DNA of 64,000 nt from Solitalea canadensis DSM 3403 (GCF_000242635.2 NC_017770.1:992001-1056000); one strand, 5' to 3'. Counted from the first letter of the stretch, positions 49,849 to 58,991 are shown. Notes: generated from the sequence alone by a model not told the origin. Translations and numbers: made by a program.

Positions 49849-50115
49849 TTAATTTTTGACGCTGTTGAAATAGGTACGCATGAAGTATTGTTTCATGCGT
49901 TCTGCAGCCTGGAGAGCGGAGGCTTTAGAAGGGCGCGTATTGGTTAACTCTACTGTTTTATTGCAACTTGATTTGTCTGTTAACCTGAGGTTCACAAATG
50001 TTGCAGGGTTTGTTGAAGCTCGAACCGTCACTTTGTATAAATTATTTTCGGTTGGCTCAATATTTGTCTGTATCATTGTAAATGAATTAACTGGTGGTAA
50101 AATGTTAGTTCTCAT
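49849..50115 (-). CDS. hypothetical phage protein
   Basis: This protein of about 88 residues starts MRTNILPPVNSFTM (ATG 50115; a start 6 codons earlier is possible). It has beta-rich repeats of the kind VTVRASTNPATFVNLRLTDK and a basic C-terminal helix. No family recognised. Confidence 0.45.
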   Translation of the reverse strand: MRTNILPPVNSFTMIQTNIEPTENNLYKVTVRASTNPATFVNLRLTDKSSCNKTVELTNTRPSKASALQAAERMKQYFMRTYFNSVKN

Positions 50116-50213
50116 TCCTCGGGTTAACGCCAATTAAGCCGAGGATCCAAAGCTCCTCCTTGAGGGGCTTTTGTTATTTATGTAGGTTTCGATTTCATAA
50201 ATTATTTTAGAAG

Positions 50214-50429
50214 CTATTCTTCATTATTCCAATCATCTAAAGCTGATACAGCGTTTTCCAAATCGTCGATAATTCCTTCTAAATCTTGTGTTCTAAATTC
50301 AAATGACTCTCCGATTTCGCTTTGTTGCCACTTTTCTGATCGCTGAGAGAAGAGATTTCCTCGTTTTTCCTGAAGTTCTCTAAGGCGTTCTACATTGCCA
50401 TAAAGGGTTTTGGTGTTGAACTTGTTCAT
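50214..50429 (-). CDS. small acidic phage protein
   Basis: This 71-residue protein (MNKFNTKTLYGNVERLREL...) overlaps the LuxR-like regulator gene by 4 bp. It has an acidic helical C-terminus (EGIIDDLENAVSALDDWNNE). It could be an anti-repressor or partner of the regulator, which is inference only. Confidence 0.5.
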   Translation of the reverse strand: MNKFNTKTLYGNVERLRELQEKRGNLFSQRSEKWQQSEIGESFEFRTQDLEGIIDDLENAVSALDDWNNEE

Positions 50430-51022
50430 CGTTGTATAAGGTTTAATTCAAAGGCAATTCGGGTAAAATCAGTCTTTCTAACCATACCCGTTTTTTCTTG
50501 GATTCTTTTTTTGAATGAAGGAACTGTACCTATAGATATATTAAGTTTGTCAGCGACTTCTTTATCTAATAGACCATCTCCAAAAAGTTTTAAGATTTCA
50601 ATTTCGCGAGGTGTTAGGTAGCCGTTTTTCACTTTTATGGATGCGCAAAGTCGACCTTCCATTGGGCAATTACCGCGAAAACCACACTCCCAGTATTCTG
50701 TGTGCTCAATTTGATAGGATCGGGTAGGTGTCGAATTATTATATGTGATATCAGGTTTTCCATCAAAACCTCCGAATCGACAGCGGATGTATTGCCATAA
50801 CATCTCATCATCAGTTACCATTTCATGATCAATTAATGCCTCAATCGCTTCTGGATGGCTATACATATCTTCCTTTATAACATTTATCAATTCTTCAGGG
50901 AAATCCTTAAAAGCGTAAACTGTACCGCTATAAGTTGCAAACACATCCTCTCCGTGTGCAAATAGTTCGCAATTGCCATCGAGTAATCCTGCAGGAATAG
51001 TTTGGTTGATCGGTCTTTTCAT
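50426..51022 (-). CDS. LuxR-type HTH regulator
   Basis: This 198-residue protein has an unusual sensory N-terminus (FAHGEDVFATYSGTVYAFKD and Cys-rich WECGFRGNCPMEGRLCA) and a C-terminal LuxR HTH (LTPREIEILKLFGDGLLDKE at about 137-156, then KLNISIGTVPSFKKRIQEKT). It probably switches early or late phage genes. The four Cys in about 113-125 could bind zinc or a redox signal. It overlaps the Cro-like gene by 4 bp. Confidence 0.78.
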   Translation of the reverse strand: MKRPINQTIPAGLLDGNCELFAHGEDVFATYSGTVYAFKDFPEELINVIKEDMYSHPEAIEALIDHEMVTDDEMLWQYIRCRFGGFDGKPDITYNNSTPTRSYQIEHTEYWECGFRGNCPMEGRLCASIKVKNGYLTPREIEILKLFGDGLLDKEVADKLNISIGTVPSFKKRIQEKTGMVRKTDFTRIAFELNLIQR

Positions 51023-51252
51023 AAGTTTTTGATTAATTGATTAAGCTTATCGTTGCTTTCTTTCAGTTCTAGACTAACAGCGAGGGCTGCATTAATTACT
51101 GCTTCGCTTTTTCTTACACCACTTAGTACCATGCTTACATATTCAGGAGTGCATTCGGCTTTAACCGCCACTTGTTTGTAATGGCCAACAACTTTCTGTT
51201 TCAGTTTGTCCAAGCTCTTTTTTGAGAGTGTACCACTTTTATAGCCTTGCAT
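51019..51252 (-). CDS. Cro-like HTH protein
   Basis: This 77-residue protein has an HTH-like unit (about 23-45, HYKQVAVKAECTPEYVSMVL) and an acidic/helical tail. It is the first gene of the leftward lytic operon, directly opposite the plus-strand repressor genes. This is the standard place for Cro or an early switch protein. Confidence 0.65.
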   Translation of the reverse strand: MQGYKSGTLSKKSLDKLKQKVVGHYKQVAVKAECTPEYVSMVLSGVRKSEAVINAALAVSLELKESNDKLNQLIKNL

Positions 51253-51253
51253 C

Positions 51254-51286
51254 TGTTATTGCTTTGTTATTGTTTTGTTATTGACA
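51254..51286. promoter_or_regulatory. three 11-bp operator-like repeats
   Basis: TGTTATTGCTT, TGTTATTGTTT and TGTTATTGACA follow each other directly (51254, 51265, 51276). The 11-bp period places them on one face of the DNA helix. They sit between the start of the Cro-like gene and its promoter, as expected for repressor operators. Confidence 0.6.
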
Positions 51287-51316
51287 AATGTAGTTTCGTT
51301 GGATACAAAAAGCAAA
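51285..51316 (-). promoter_or_regulatory. leftward early promoter (PL/PR-like)
   Basis: On the minus strand TTTG (51316-51313) and TACATTTG (51292-51285) are 20 bp apart, the Bacteroidota -33/-7 pattern. It reads into the Cro-like gene and overlaps the operator repeats. Confidence 0.6.
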
Positions 51317-51356
51317 CAAATTTGAAACGTAAGTTGCCAAAATTTCTACTTATGTA

Positions 51357-51370
51357 GTCAAATAGTTGAC
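51357..51370. promoter_or_regulatory. inverted-repeat operator near the repressor gene
   Basis: gtcaa-atag-ttgac is a 5-bp inverted repeat, 25 bp before the repressor start. Its right half (TTGACAA) also occurs at 51281-51287 next to the early promoter, so the two may bind the same repressor. Confidence 0.5.
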
Positions 51371-51394
51371 AATCAGCGAAATATTTTTACATCT

Positions 51395-51772
51395 ATGATT
51401 GAAACATTAGGTCAAAAAGTACTTTTTGAGTTAGAAAAAAGAGGTGTGTCTCAAGCTTTTGCTGCTAAACAACTGGGGCTCACAAGGCAGTATGTCAACA
51501 AACTGGGTACAAAAAAAACATTTAGTCTCCAATTTCTTGAGCGACTACGTGATACATTGGGGATAGATTTTGTAGATCAGGCTGACCACAAAGAGGCTAA
51601 AATTGAAGCACAACCCAGAAATGAAGTGTACAATCCAGAAGAGTCAGGAGATATTTTCACTATCACAATGAATCTTGAGTTAAAAGCAAAACAGGCTAAT
51701 TACGCGCGAATTCCGGAATTAATAACAATTATAAAATCTGAGGCATTAAGACTGGGAATAACAATAAAATAA
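51395..51772 (+). CDS. HTH (XRE-like) phage repressor
   Basis: This 125-residue protein has an N-terminal XRE-like HTH (about 12-45, ELEKRGVSQAFAAKQLGLTR then QYVNKLGTKKTF). A linker and a C-terminal segment (EYNPEESGDIFTITMNLELK-like) follow. It is the most likely prophage repressor. It is divergent from the early operon across 140 bp with operator repeats. It lacks the S24 autocleavage domain, so induction would need another mechanism. Confidence 0.72.
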   Translation: MIETLGQKVLFELEKRGVSQAFAAKQLGLTRQYVNKLGTKKTFSLQFLERLRDTLGIDFVDQADHKEAKIEAQPRNEVYNPEESGDIFTITMNLELKAKQANYARIPELITIIKSEALRLGITIK

Positions 51773-51778
51773 TATCGA

Positions 51779-52093
51779 ATGCAAGCAAGACATTTAGGAA
51801 CATTAATTAAAAATACTCTTGAAGAAAACGGCATGATGCTTCAGGAATTTGCAGAAAGAATGTATTTAACAGTTGATGAAACCCATGCTTTATTGGATCA
51901 AAAGGATATATCAGTTTTTCAGCTTCAGCGAGCCTCGGAAATACTCAAAACTGATCTTTTTGATTATGTAAGCACCAACCGAACAATTATGAATTTTTCA
52001 ATTGCAATTCCGGGAGATAAAGCACGTCAAGCGATAGATCTGCATAATGAAATTGAAAAGTTAGTTGAACGATATGGCTTTAAATTAGATTAA
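51779..52093 (+). CDS. second HTH (XRE-like) regulator
   Basis: This 104-residue protein starts 7 bp after the repressor gene and has a similar HTH (about 8-45, LIKNTLEENGMMLQEFAERM then YLTVDETHALLDQ). Its C-terminus is a helical segment (ARQAIDLHNEIEKLVERYGF). It is homologous in layout to the first protein and may bind with it. It is the last gene before attR, so in the circular phage it would be followed by the integrase gene. Confidence 0.68.
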   Translation: MQARHLGTLIKNTLEENGMMLQEFAERMYLTVDETHALLDQKDISVFQLQRASEILKTDLFDYVSTNRTIMNFSIAIPGDKARQAIDLHNEIEKLVERYGFKLD

Positions 52094-52151
52094 AAATTAC
52101 AGCGGTTTACCAATTAGCAGTTAACTGGCTGAAAATCATATATTGATTCAG

Positions 52152-52169
52152 GTCCCCCCCTGGGCACAA
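52152..52169 (+). other. attR
   Basis: Right copy of the 18-bp att core (gtccccccctgggcacaa). No tRNA body precedes it, so the tRNA is rebuilt only at attL. Confidence 0.9.
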
Positions 52170-52172
52170 AAG

Positions 52173-52197
52173 AAAAACCATTATTAAGATGGTTTTT
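52173..52197 (+). terminator. displaced tRNA-Leu terminator
   Basis: aaaaaccat (52173-52181) and atggttttt (52189-52197) form a hairpin with a T-run, four bases after attR. The first tRNA-Leu has a terminator in the same place, so this probably served tRNA-Leu(CAG) before the prophage inserted. Confidence 0.75.
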
Positions 52198-52276
52198 CTT
52201 TTTGTAATACTGCTAAAACGATACAGCTTGCTTTTTATCACCTTATTTATTTAGTCTTTTTGATACTTTTGTTTCC

Positions 52277-53233
52277 ATGAGAGTATCATTTTTCCTACTA
52301 CTATTTTTCTTGCCGTTTAAGCAACTACTGGCACAATCAGAAATTACGGAGGCAGAAATTAAACAGCATATTGAGTTTTTAAGCTCAGATGAGAATAGAG
52401 GCCGTTTCCCTGGTACCAAGGAAACAAAGAAGGTTGTTGATTACCTGATTGAAAACTTTCGTAAAGCTGGAATTTCAAAACTAAATGGATCTTTTCGACA
52501 ACCATTTGTGGCTAAACTTAGAGTAATGCCAGGAGTGAAAGATACTCCTTATGTAAAGACCTGGAACGTTGTGGGAGTAATAGAAGGCAGCGATCCGGTG
52601 TTAAAGAAAGAGTACATTGTTTTAGGAGCTCATTATGATCATTTGGGAATGGGTGGTCCGTCTTCAAAGAAGAAAGATACAGTAGCCATACATCACGGAG
52701 CAGATGATAATGCCAGTGGTACAGCGGCATTGCTTGAGATTGGTGAGAAGTTAAGTGCCAATAGAAGTTTACTTAAACGAAGTATTATACTGATTTCTTT
52801 TGGGGCCGAGGAACAAGGGCTATTGGGTTCGAAGTATTTTACTGAGCATCCAACTGTACCTTTAAATAGTATTAAGCTAATGATTAATATGGATATGGTG
52901 GGGAGATTGAATGAAAGTGGACACATTTATATGGGTGGAGCAGGAACATTTGATGGGGGAGTGGAGTTAATGAAGGGACTGGGTAAGGAGTTTAATTTAA
53001 ATCCAATTGTTCATGCAGGTGATGTGGGAGGCTCTGATCATATTTCGTTTTATAAAAAACAAATCTCTGTACTTGGCCTTCATACCGGAGGACATCCACA
53101 GTATCACACTCCTGAAGATATTGCTTCGCTGATTAATATAAAAGGAGAAAAACAAGTATGTGAGTATATCTACCAAGCAATTGTTCACATGGCACAGCAA
53201 ACGACTCCTATTAATTTTATTTATCAAAATTAG
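52277..53233 (+). CDS. M28 family zinc aminopeptidase, secreted
   Basis: This 318-residue protein has a signal peptide (about 20 residues, ending LLAQ) and an M28 catalytic core. Metal ligands and base are visible in YIVLGAHYDHLG, HHGADDNASGTAALLE, FGAEEQGLLGS and MINMDMVGRL, with a final His in GHPQYHTPEDIASL. M28 enzymes cleave N-terminal amino acids or small dipeptides. A TACTTTTG -7 element at 52264-52271 lies only 5 bp before the ATG, so the mRNA may be leaderless or nearly so. Confidence 0.88.
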   Translation: MRVSFFLLLFFLPFKQLLAQSEITEAEIKQHIEFLSSDENRGRFPGTKETKKVVDYLIENFRKAGISKLNGSFRQPFVAKLRVMPGVKDTPYVKTWNVVGVIEGSDPVLKKEYIVLGAHYDHLGMGGPSSKKKDTVAIHHGADDNASGTAALLEIGEKLSANRSLLKRSIILISFGAEEQGLLGSKYFTEHPTVPLNSIKLMINMDMVGRLNESGHIYMGGAGTFDGGVELMKGLGKEFNLNPIVHAGDVGGSDHISFYKKQISVLGLHTGGHPQYHTPEDIASLINIKGEKQVCEYIYQAIVHMAQQTTPINFIYQN

Positions 53234-53297
53234 AGATTTTAATTCCTGTCAATATAGAAAGAGCTGGTCATTCCGGCTCTTTTAGTTTATAATATAC

Positions 53298-54383
53298 TTA
53301 GTTTACATCAAAAATGGCATAAACGGCAAATGATGCAAGCCAATGGTCTCCACCGTAATTGCCCGAAGTAACATGTGGAAGGGTATTTTTTAGGAATGAA
53401 TCTGCCGTTGATACAAATAGTTTTTTATATGGATGATTAGTCGGTAACATTTTGGCAATTCCTTTCATGCACCATGCACGGCTCAAACTCAATCCATCTA
53501 AGTGGACAATTTGATAGTCCGTTCGATCACTAACAACTGGTAACTGGGTAATATTAGTAACGCCTTCTTTACTATAAAAGCTATTAAACCACTTCACAAA
53601 TTCTTCTTTTGAAAGTACTCTGCTCATTAAATCTGCTATCTCAAGGCTGGGCGATAAAAAGTCTGTACCATCGGGTTCAAGATTTGCAGGTGTGTTTTTA
53701 TTCGCAAAATAATAATCCTTACTCCGTTTTTTGATCAGTTCAGCAAATTCTGTTTGTTTAAGTGTTTGGGCCCAGTCTAACGCGAATACTAGTCCAAATG
53801 CAGTATTCGGATGCACTCCAGTTCGGTTAGGGTAGGTTTGTTTAGGCAGATAAGTGGTCCAAAGTTCTTTAATTGTAGCTGTAAGGGGTTGCAGATTAGC
53901 ATACCACTGTTTTCCTATTGGATCATCCCAGGTGTATAACTCCTGATCTAGTTTTAATAACCAAGCCCAACCATAGGTGCGTTCATAAATTTTAGAGGTT
54001 TTGTATTTAGAGAAGTAGTCAGCCTCCGATTTTATCTTATCTAGTTGAAAATTGTTGTTTAACAGTGCAATGATTTTATCTCTATCGGGAAGATTAGGAT
54101 AGGTTTTTAATAATTTCACCAACATCCAATGCCCGTGCACACTCGAATGCCAGTCGAGACAACCATAAAAAACAGGGTGTAGTTCATGTGGTAATAATAC
54201 ATGATCTGATGCAGTATCTGAAGTATGGCTGGTTTTATTGGGCCATTCATTTGGGATACAATGAAGTGGCATTGCGGCTAGCTTACCAGCAATATCTTGG
54301 TTAAAAAGATCTTGTGTTTTAGTTTGCGCAAAGAGCAGTTGTGCAAAGAATAAGAAGATAAGGCTTAGGAGATTTTTTTTCAT
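53298..54383 (-). CDS. secreted DUF2891 family protein
   Basis: This protein of about 361 residues has a signal peptide (MKKNLLSLIFLFFAQLLFAQ) and a helical body. It contains LHPVFYGCLDWHSSVHGHWM (about 77-96) and DFLSPSLEIADLMSRVL, both characteristic of DUF2891. The family looks like an alpha/alpha toroid and may act on sugars, but no function is proven. ATG at 54383 chosen over one 8 codons upstream because the signal peptide begins there. Confidence 0.82.
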   Translation of the reverse strand: MKKNLLSLIFLFFAQLLFAQTKTQDLFNQDIAGKLAAMPLHCIPNEWPNKTSHTSDTASDHVLLPHELHPVFYGCLDWHSSVHGHWMLVKLLKTYPNLPDRDKIIALLNNNFQLDKIKSEADYFSKYKTSKIYERTYGWAWLLKLDQELYTWDDPIGKQWYANLQPLTATIKELWTTYLPKQTYPNRTGVHPNTAFGLVFALDWAQTLKQTEFAELIKKRSKDYYFANKNTPANLEPDGTDFLSPSLEIADLMSRVLSKEEFVKWFNSFYSKEGVTNITQLPVVSDRTDYQIVHLDGLSLSRAWCMKGIAKMLPTNHPYKKLFVSTADSFLKNTLPHVTSGNYGGDHWLASFAVYAIFDVN

Positions 54384-54463
54384 CCCTAAAAATATTGATT
54401 GTTTCAAAAAACGGAAGAAAAGTTATAGTTTTTGGATAGGTAAAAAGGAGCATAGGTATAAAT

Positions 54464-54492
54464 GCAGAGCGAAAGATATCCCTTCGCTCTGC
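54464..54492 (-). terminator. hairpin terminator of the CsbD-like gene
   Basis: gcagagcgaa (54464-54473) and ttcgctctgc (54483-54492) form a 10-bp stem just after the gene; the T-run is weak. Confidence 0.6.
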
Positions 54493-54506
54493 TTTGTGAA
54501 TGTTTA

Positions 54507-54692
54507 TTACAAACTTTTTATCCAGGAAATGAGTTCATCCCTGCTTTTTCCGAGTTTTTGTTGTAAGCGACCTAAAAGTTCATCCTGTTTACCTTCTTCA
54601 TATTTTAAATCATCATCCGTTAGGTCAGCATATGATTGCTTGATCTTACCTTTAATCTCATTCCATTTTCCTTTTAATTCTAAGGTATCCAT
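54507..54692 (-). CDS. CsbD-like stress protein
   Basis: This 61-residue protein starts [20 protein letters not shown] and has the charged helical pattern ([20 protein letters not shown]) of the CsbD family. CsbD proteins are general stress proteins of unknown mechanism, often induced by osmotic or starvation stress. It is monocistronic with a hairpin terminator. Confidence 0.85.
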   Translation of the reverse strand: MDTLELKGKWNEIKGKIKQSYADLTDDDLKYEEGKQDELLGRLQQKLGKSRDELISWIKSL

Positions 54693-54839
54693 AGTCTTAA
54701 AAATTAGTGTTAATAATTCAATTAATTAAAGTACAGATCTTTATCATACAGATTTACAATAAACAATGACAGAACAGATAGAAGAATCATGCCAACCCGG
54801 AAAAAGCAGCTGTTAATAACGAATAATAAAGGGAATGAG

Positions 54840-54868
54840 CACTTTCATTGCAATTGCAAATGAAAGTG
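54840..54868. other. perfect inverted repeat
   Basis: cactttcatt (54840-54849) and aatgaaagtg (54859-54868) flank a self-complementary centre (gcaattgca). No T-run follows. It may be a regulator-binding site or weak terminator between csbD-like and NUDIX genes. Confidence 0.5.
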
Positions 54869-54906
54869 TATAGGGTGTAACTTGAGGAATGTTTACCTCA
54901 TATTGA

Positions 54907-55509
54907 TTAGATAGTTGATATCAATTCCTTTATTGCAGGGTAAGTATTATCAATCACTTTATTGAATTGCTCTTTCGGTAGCCACTCAACTTCAGTTATA
55001 TCTTCTTCCGTTTGAGGGGTTAATTGTTGTTCACCCGTGTATTCCATCGAAAACCAATAAGTGCGCTTTAATACGATTTTTCCTTTAAGCTCGTACATGT
55101 GGTAAGTAGAAGGAAGCTCCTCAATGATTCTATTAATAGTGATTCCACATTCTTCTTCAACCTCTCTAATTGCACACTCCATTATCGATTCATTTTTTTC
55201 CAATTTACCTTTAGGCAGATCCCATTTGCCTAAGCGATGGATAAAAAGATACTCCTCCAGACTATTTTTAACTAATCCGCCGGCAGCCTCAATAAAGTGA
55301 AATTTTTTGCATAATTTATGTAAAGTATTGTCAGGTGAATTGCTTTCCAATAAAAGTGGTTCAGAGGCGTTATTGTGTAATATTTTCCTGACTATTTCAT
55401 CTATATTATGCTCATTAACAATGGTTAATGTTTTGCTATTTGAACTTTCTGCCGGAGGGCAGATAAAAAGGGGTGTATCCTTAATATAAATTCTATACCT
55501 TTGCGCCAT
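54907..55509 (-). CDS. NUDIX hydrolase
   Basis: This protein of about 200 residues has a complete Nudix box of the GX5EX7REVxEExGI type: GKLEKNESIMECAIREVEEE plus CGI at about 112-134. The N-terminal 75 residues form a separate, unassigned domain. Nudix enzymes hydrolyse nucleoside diphosphate-linked substrates; the exact one is unknown. I chose ATG at 55509 (MAQRYRIY) because a longer frame would cover the pyrE start region. The start codon overlaps that of pyrE on the other strand (CATG). Confidence 0.8.
   Translation of the reverse strand: MAQRYRIYIKDTPLFICPPAESSNSKTLTIVNEHNIDEIVRKILHNNASEPLLLESNSPDNTLHKLCKKFHFIEAAGGLVKNSLEEYLFIHRLGKWDLPKGKLEKNESIMECAIREVEEECGITINRIIEELPSTYHMYELKGKIVLKRTYWFSMEYTGEQQLTPQTEEDITEVEWLPKEQFNKVIDNTYPAIKELISTI
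55496..55503 (+). promoter_or_regulatory. pyrE -7 element
   Basis: TACCTTTG matches TAnnTTTG and ends four bases before the pyrE ATG, so the transcript probably starts at or very near the initiation codon. No clear -33 TTG at the usual distance. Confidence 0.55.
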
Positions 55510-56149
55510 GTCTTTTAAGAATGAATCTGCTGTTAAGATTGCAGAATTTTTGATGCAAATTAAAGCAATTAAATTGCAACCTGAGAATCCTTTCACATGG
55601 ACTTCAGGATGGAAGTCACCTATTTATTGTGATAATCGCGTTTCTCTGTCCCACCCATCGGTGCGTACGTACATTCGTCAACAATTGACTAATCTTATTA
55701 AAGAAGAGTTCGGTTCTGTTGGTGCAATTGCGGGCGTAGCTACTGCTGGTATCCCCCAGGGGGTATTAGTAGCCCAAGATTTAGGTTTACCATTTGCTTA
55801 CGTGCGCTCTGAAGCTAAAAAGCACGGAATGGGTAATCAAATTGAGGGAGAATTAATGCCTGGAGAACGTGTAGTTGTTGTGGAAGACCTGATTTCTACA
55901 GGTAAAAGCTCTTTGGCCGCGGTTGAAGCTTTACGCGCTGCCGGGCATGATGTAGCTGGTTTGGTTTCTATTTTTAACTATGGATTTAATCAAACAGAAG
56001 AAGCATTTAAAGAAGCTAAATGTGTATTTCATAGTTTGAGTGATTACAATGTGTTAGTAGAAACTGCACTGAAAAACGGCTTCATTTTAGAAGCTCAATT
56101 GCCTACCTTAAACGCATGGAGAGAAGATCCTGCTAAATGGGGTAAGTAA
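55508..56149 (+). CDS. pyrE: orotate phosphoribosyltransferase
   Basis: This 213-residue protein catalyses the PRPP-dependent conversion of orotate to OMP in pyrimidine biosynthesis. The PRPP motif is VVVEDLISTGKSSLAA (about 124-139), and the N-terminal SPIYCDNRVSLSHP loop (about 39-52) is typical. The length matches the family. Divergent from the NUDIX gene with overlapping start codons. A strong terminator follows. Confidence 0.95.
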   Translation: MSFKNESAVKIAEFLMQIKAIKLQPENPFTWTSGWKSPIYCDNRVSLSHPSVRTYIRQQLTNLIKEEFGSVGAIAGVATAGIPQGVLVAQDLGLPFAYVRSEAKKHGMGNQIEGELMPGERVVVVEDLISTGKSSLAAVEALRAAGHDVAGLVSIFNYGFNQTEEAFKEAKCVFHSLSDYNVLVETALKNGFILEAQLPTLNAWREDPAKWGK

Positions 56150-56178
56150 ATTCGTTAAAAACTTTTTTTTATAAAATT

Positions 56179-56220
56179 GAAAAGCCGTCCCGGATAAATC
56201 GGGACGGCTTTTCGTTTTTT
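56179..56220 (+). terminator. pyrE terminator
   Basis: gaaaagccgtcccg (56179-56192) and cgggacggcttttc (56200-56213) form a 14-bp stem, followed by a T-run. Confidence 0.88.
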
Positions 56221-56374
56221 ACTCCTGATAAGGCTGAAAAAATAGCAGATTTTAAAGGCGCGTGCCGTCAAATTGTCGTCCTGTTTTACCTTTTTCATGA
56301 AATTTTTTCTGATTATCTTTAATAATCACAGATTGGAAAATTCTTTGATAATTACCCGTTGAGGATATAAACTT

Positions 56375-58990
56375 ATGAATTTTAACAATTTCACAATTAA
56401 AGCACAGGAGGCTGTAAATAAGGCTTCGGAAATAGCAATGGGTTTTCAGCAACAATCCATTGAGCCCGCTCATTTATTGAAAGGGATTTTATCTGTCGAT
56501 GAAAATATTGCTACATATCTTCTTAAAAAACTGAATGTTAATGTCCAGCGTCTTGAGACGGGTCTGGATGAGCAAATACAATCGTTTCCAAAAGTAACAG
56601 GAAGCGGCATTTACTTATCAAATGATGCTACCAAAGCATTGCAAAAGGCTCAGTCGTACTTAAAAGAGTTTAACGACGAATTTGTTTCCATTGAACATAT
56701 TTTGCTCGGAGTTTTAAATGGAAGCGATAAAACAGCTTCGCTTTTGAAGGATTTGGGTGTAAACGAAAAGGATCTTAAAAAAGCAATCAATCAGTTAAGA
56801 GGAGGTAGCAGGGTTACAGATCAAAATGCGGAAGCAACATTTAACGCATTAAATAAATATGCGAAGAACCTGAATGAAATGGCTCAGCAAGGAAAGCTTG
56901 ACCCGGTTATTGGGCGTGATGAAGAGATAAGGCGGGTAATTCAAATCCTTTCCAGACGAACTAAAAACAATCCAATTCTAATAGGTGAACCCGGTGTAGG
57001 TAAAACCGCCATTGCTGAAGGTATAGCACATCGTATCGTTGATGGTGATGTGCCAGAAAACTTGAAAACCAAAACGATTTTTTCGCTAGATATGGGTGCT
57101 CTTATCGCTGGAGCTAAATATAAAGGTGAATTTGAAGAGCGCTTAAAAGCAGTCGTAAAGGAAGTCCAAGGTTCCGACGGTGAAATCATCATGTTTATTG
57201 ATGAGATTCATACCTTGGTTGGTGCCGGTGGTGGGGAAGGAGCGATGGATGCCGCAAATATTCTTAAGCCTGCTTTAGCCCGTGGTGAACTTCGTGCTGT
57301 TGGTGCTACCACATTAAATGAATATCAAAAGTATTTTGAGAAGGATAAAGCGCTGGAGCGTCGTTTTCAAAAAGTAATGGTTGAAGAACCAACCCGTGAA
57401 GATGCTATTTCCATTTTGAGGGGTATTAAAGACCGCTATGAATCGCATCATAAAGTAAGGATTAAGGATGAAGCTATTATAGCTTCGGTTGAGTTATCTC
57501 AACGTTATATTTCAGATCGTTTTTTGCCTGACAAAGCCATCGACCTGATGGATGAGGCTGCCGCAAAATTGCGTTTGGAGATGGATTCTAAGCCGGAAGC
57601 GTTGGATGAACTGGATCGTAAGATAATGCAGCTTGAGATTGAACGGGAGGCTATTAAACGTGAAAACGATGAAAAGAAATTGGCCCAGTTGAATGAGGAA
57701 ATTGCCAATTTGAGTGAACAGCGTAATGAAATAAAGGCGAAATGGCAGGGTGAGAAGGATGTGGTTGAAGAGTTGCAAAGTAAGAAGAAAGATTTGGAAA
57801 GCTTTAAGCTTGCTATTGAACAAGCAAAACGCAATGGTGATTTTGCTTACGCTTCAGAATTGCAATACGGTAAACTCCCTGAAACCGAACAGCAAATCGA
57901 AGAGCTTGGTAAAAAGCTGGACGAAATGCAGCACGGCCAAAAAATGCTTAAAGAGGAAGTTACTTACGAAGATATAGCAGGTGTTGTTTCGCGCTGGACA
58001 GGCGTTCCGGTTACTAAGCTGGTTGAAAGTGAGAAACAGAAATTACTACATCTTGAAGATGAGTTACATAAACGTGTAGCCGGACAAGATGAAGCAATTG
58101 AAGCTGTTGCTGATGCGATTCGTAGAAGCAGGGCCGGATTGCAGGATAAAAACAGACCAATTGGTTCGTTTATTTTTCTTGGAACGACTGGTGTTGGTAA
58201 AACGGAGTTAGCTAAAGCATTAGCAGAAATACTGTTCAATGATGAACACAATATGGTTCGCATTGATATGTCGGAGTATCAGGAACGTCATGCTGTATCT
58301 CGCTTGATCGGAGCGCCTCCCGGATATGTTGGTTATGATGAGGGAGGACAGTTAACAGAAGCAGTTCGACGCCACCCGTATTCTGTCATCTTATTGGATG
58401 AAATTGAAAAGGCTCACCCTGATGTATTTAATATCTTGTTGCAGGTACTGGATGATGGTAGATTAACGGATAATAAAGGACGTACGGTTGATTTTAAAAA
58501 TGCGATCATCATTATGACTTCAAATATTGGGTCACAACTAATTCAGGATAGCTTCCAGGAAATGGATGATTACAATAAAGAAGAAGTGTTAGCTCGTACA
58601 AAAAATGAAGTATTCGAGATTTTGAAAAAAAATGTACGACCCGAATTCTTGAATCGTATTGATGAAGTGGTAATGTTTAGTCCATTGAGCCGAGATCATA
58701 TTGGTGAAATTGTTCGCATTCAATTTGCAAGCGTTCAACGCACTTTACTTGAAATAGGTATTGAGATGGAAGCAACAGATGAAGCATTGGATTGGTTGGC
58801 GCAATTAGGCTATGATCCACAATTTGGAGCCCGTCCGTTGAAACGTGTAATGCAAAAACGGATTCTGAATGAACTATCTAAGCAAATTCTTAGTGGAAAA
58901 GTACAGAAAGATTCCAGGATCCAATTGGATATGTTCGATAAACAATTCGTATTCTATAATGTAAAAGAAGGCGAAAAGGAAGTGTCATAA
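56375..58990 (+). CDS. clpB: ATP-dependent chaperone ClpB
   Basis: This 871-residue disaggregase has the ClpB order. An N-terminal domain is followed by AAA-1 with [13 protein letters not shown] (about 204-216), a coiled-coil middle domain (about 405-525, absent from ClpA), and AAA-2 with [16 protein letters not shown] (about 602-617). It rescues aggregated proteins with DnaK. No heat-shock operator such as CIRCE was found upstream. Confidence 0.96.
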   Translation: MNFNNFTIKAQEAVNKASEIAMGFQQQSIEPAHLLKGILSVDENIATYLLKKLNVNVQRLETGLDEQIQSFPKVTGSGIYLSNDATKALQKAQSYLKEFNDEFVSIEHILLGVLNGSDKTASLLKDLGVNEKDLKKAINQLRGGSRVTDQNAEATFNALNKYAKNLNEMAQQGKLDPVIGRDEEIRRVIQILSRRTKNNPILIGEPGVGKTAIAEGIAHRIVDGDVPENLKTKTIFSLDMGALIAGAKYKGEFEERLKAVVKEVQGSDGEIIMFIDEIHTLVGAGGGEGAMDAANILKPALARGELRAVGATTLNEYQKYFEKDKALERRFQKVMVEEPTREDAISILRGIKDRYESHHKVRIKDEAIIASVELSQRYISDRFLPDKAIDLMDEAAAKLRLEMDSKPEALDELDRKIMQLEIEREAIKRENDEKKLAQLNEEIANLSEQRNEIKAKWQGEKDVVEELQSKKKDLESFKLAIEQAKRNGDFAYASELQYGKLPETEQQIEELGKKLDEMQHGQKMLKEEVTYEDIAGVVSRWTGVPVTKLVESEKQKLLHLEDELHKRVAGQDEAIEAVADAIRRSRAGLQDKNRPIGSFIFLGTTGVGKTELAKALAEILFNDEHNMVRIDMSEYQERHAVSRLIGAPPGYVGYDEGGQLTEAVRRHPYSVILLDEIEKAHPDVFNILLQVLDDGRLTDNKGRTVDFKNAIIIMTSNIGSQLIQDSFQEMDDYNKEEVLARTKNEVFEILKKNVRPEFLNRIDEVVMFSPLSRDHIGEIVRIQFASVQRTLLEIGIEMEATDEALDWLAQLGYDPQFGARPLKRVMQKRILNELSKQILSGKVQKDSRIQLDMFDKQFVFYNVKEGEKEVS

Positions 58991-58991
58991 T

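Larger units (their letters stand above)
11339..52169. mobile_element. integrated siphovirus-like prophage, about 40.8 kb
   Basis: The boundaries are set by an 18-bp perfect direct repeat (gtccccccctgggcacaa). The left copy is in the tRNA-Leu(CAG) 3' end and the right copy is alone at 52152. Inside are a tyrosine integrase next to attL, a divergent regulator region near attR, replication genes, terminase, portal, capsid, protease, lysis and tail genes. All essential modules look intact with no obvious frameshift, so it may be inducible. Non-phage cargo includes DUF4238, DUF4468 and the tandem unknown paralogs. Confidence 0.93.

Noticed and set aside
50149-50171. hairpin aaagctcctc/gaggggcttt as a terminator
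   Set aside because: It has no proper T-run in the direction of the operon, so it was not listed as a terminator.
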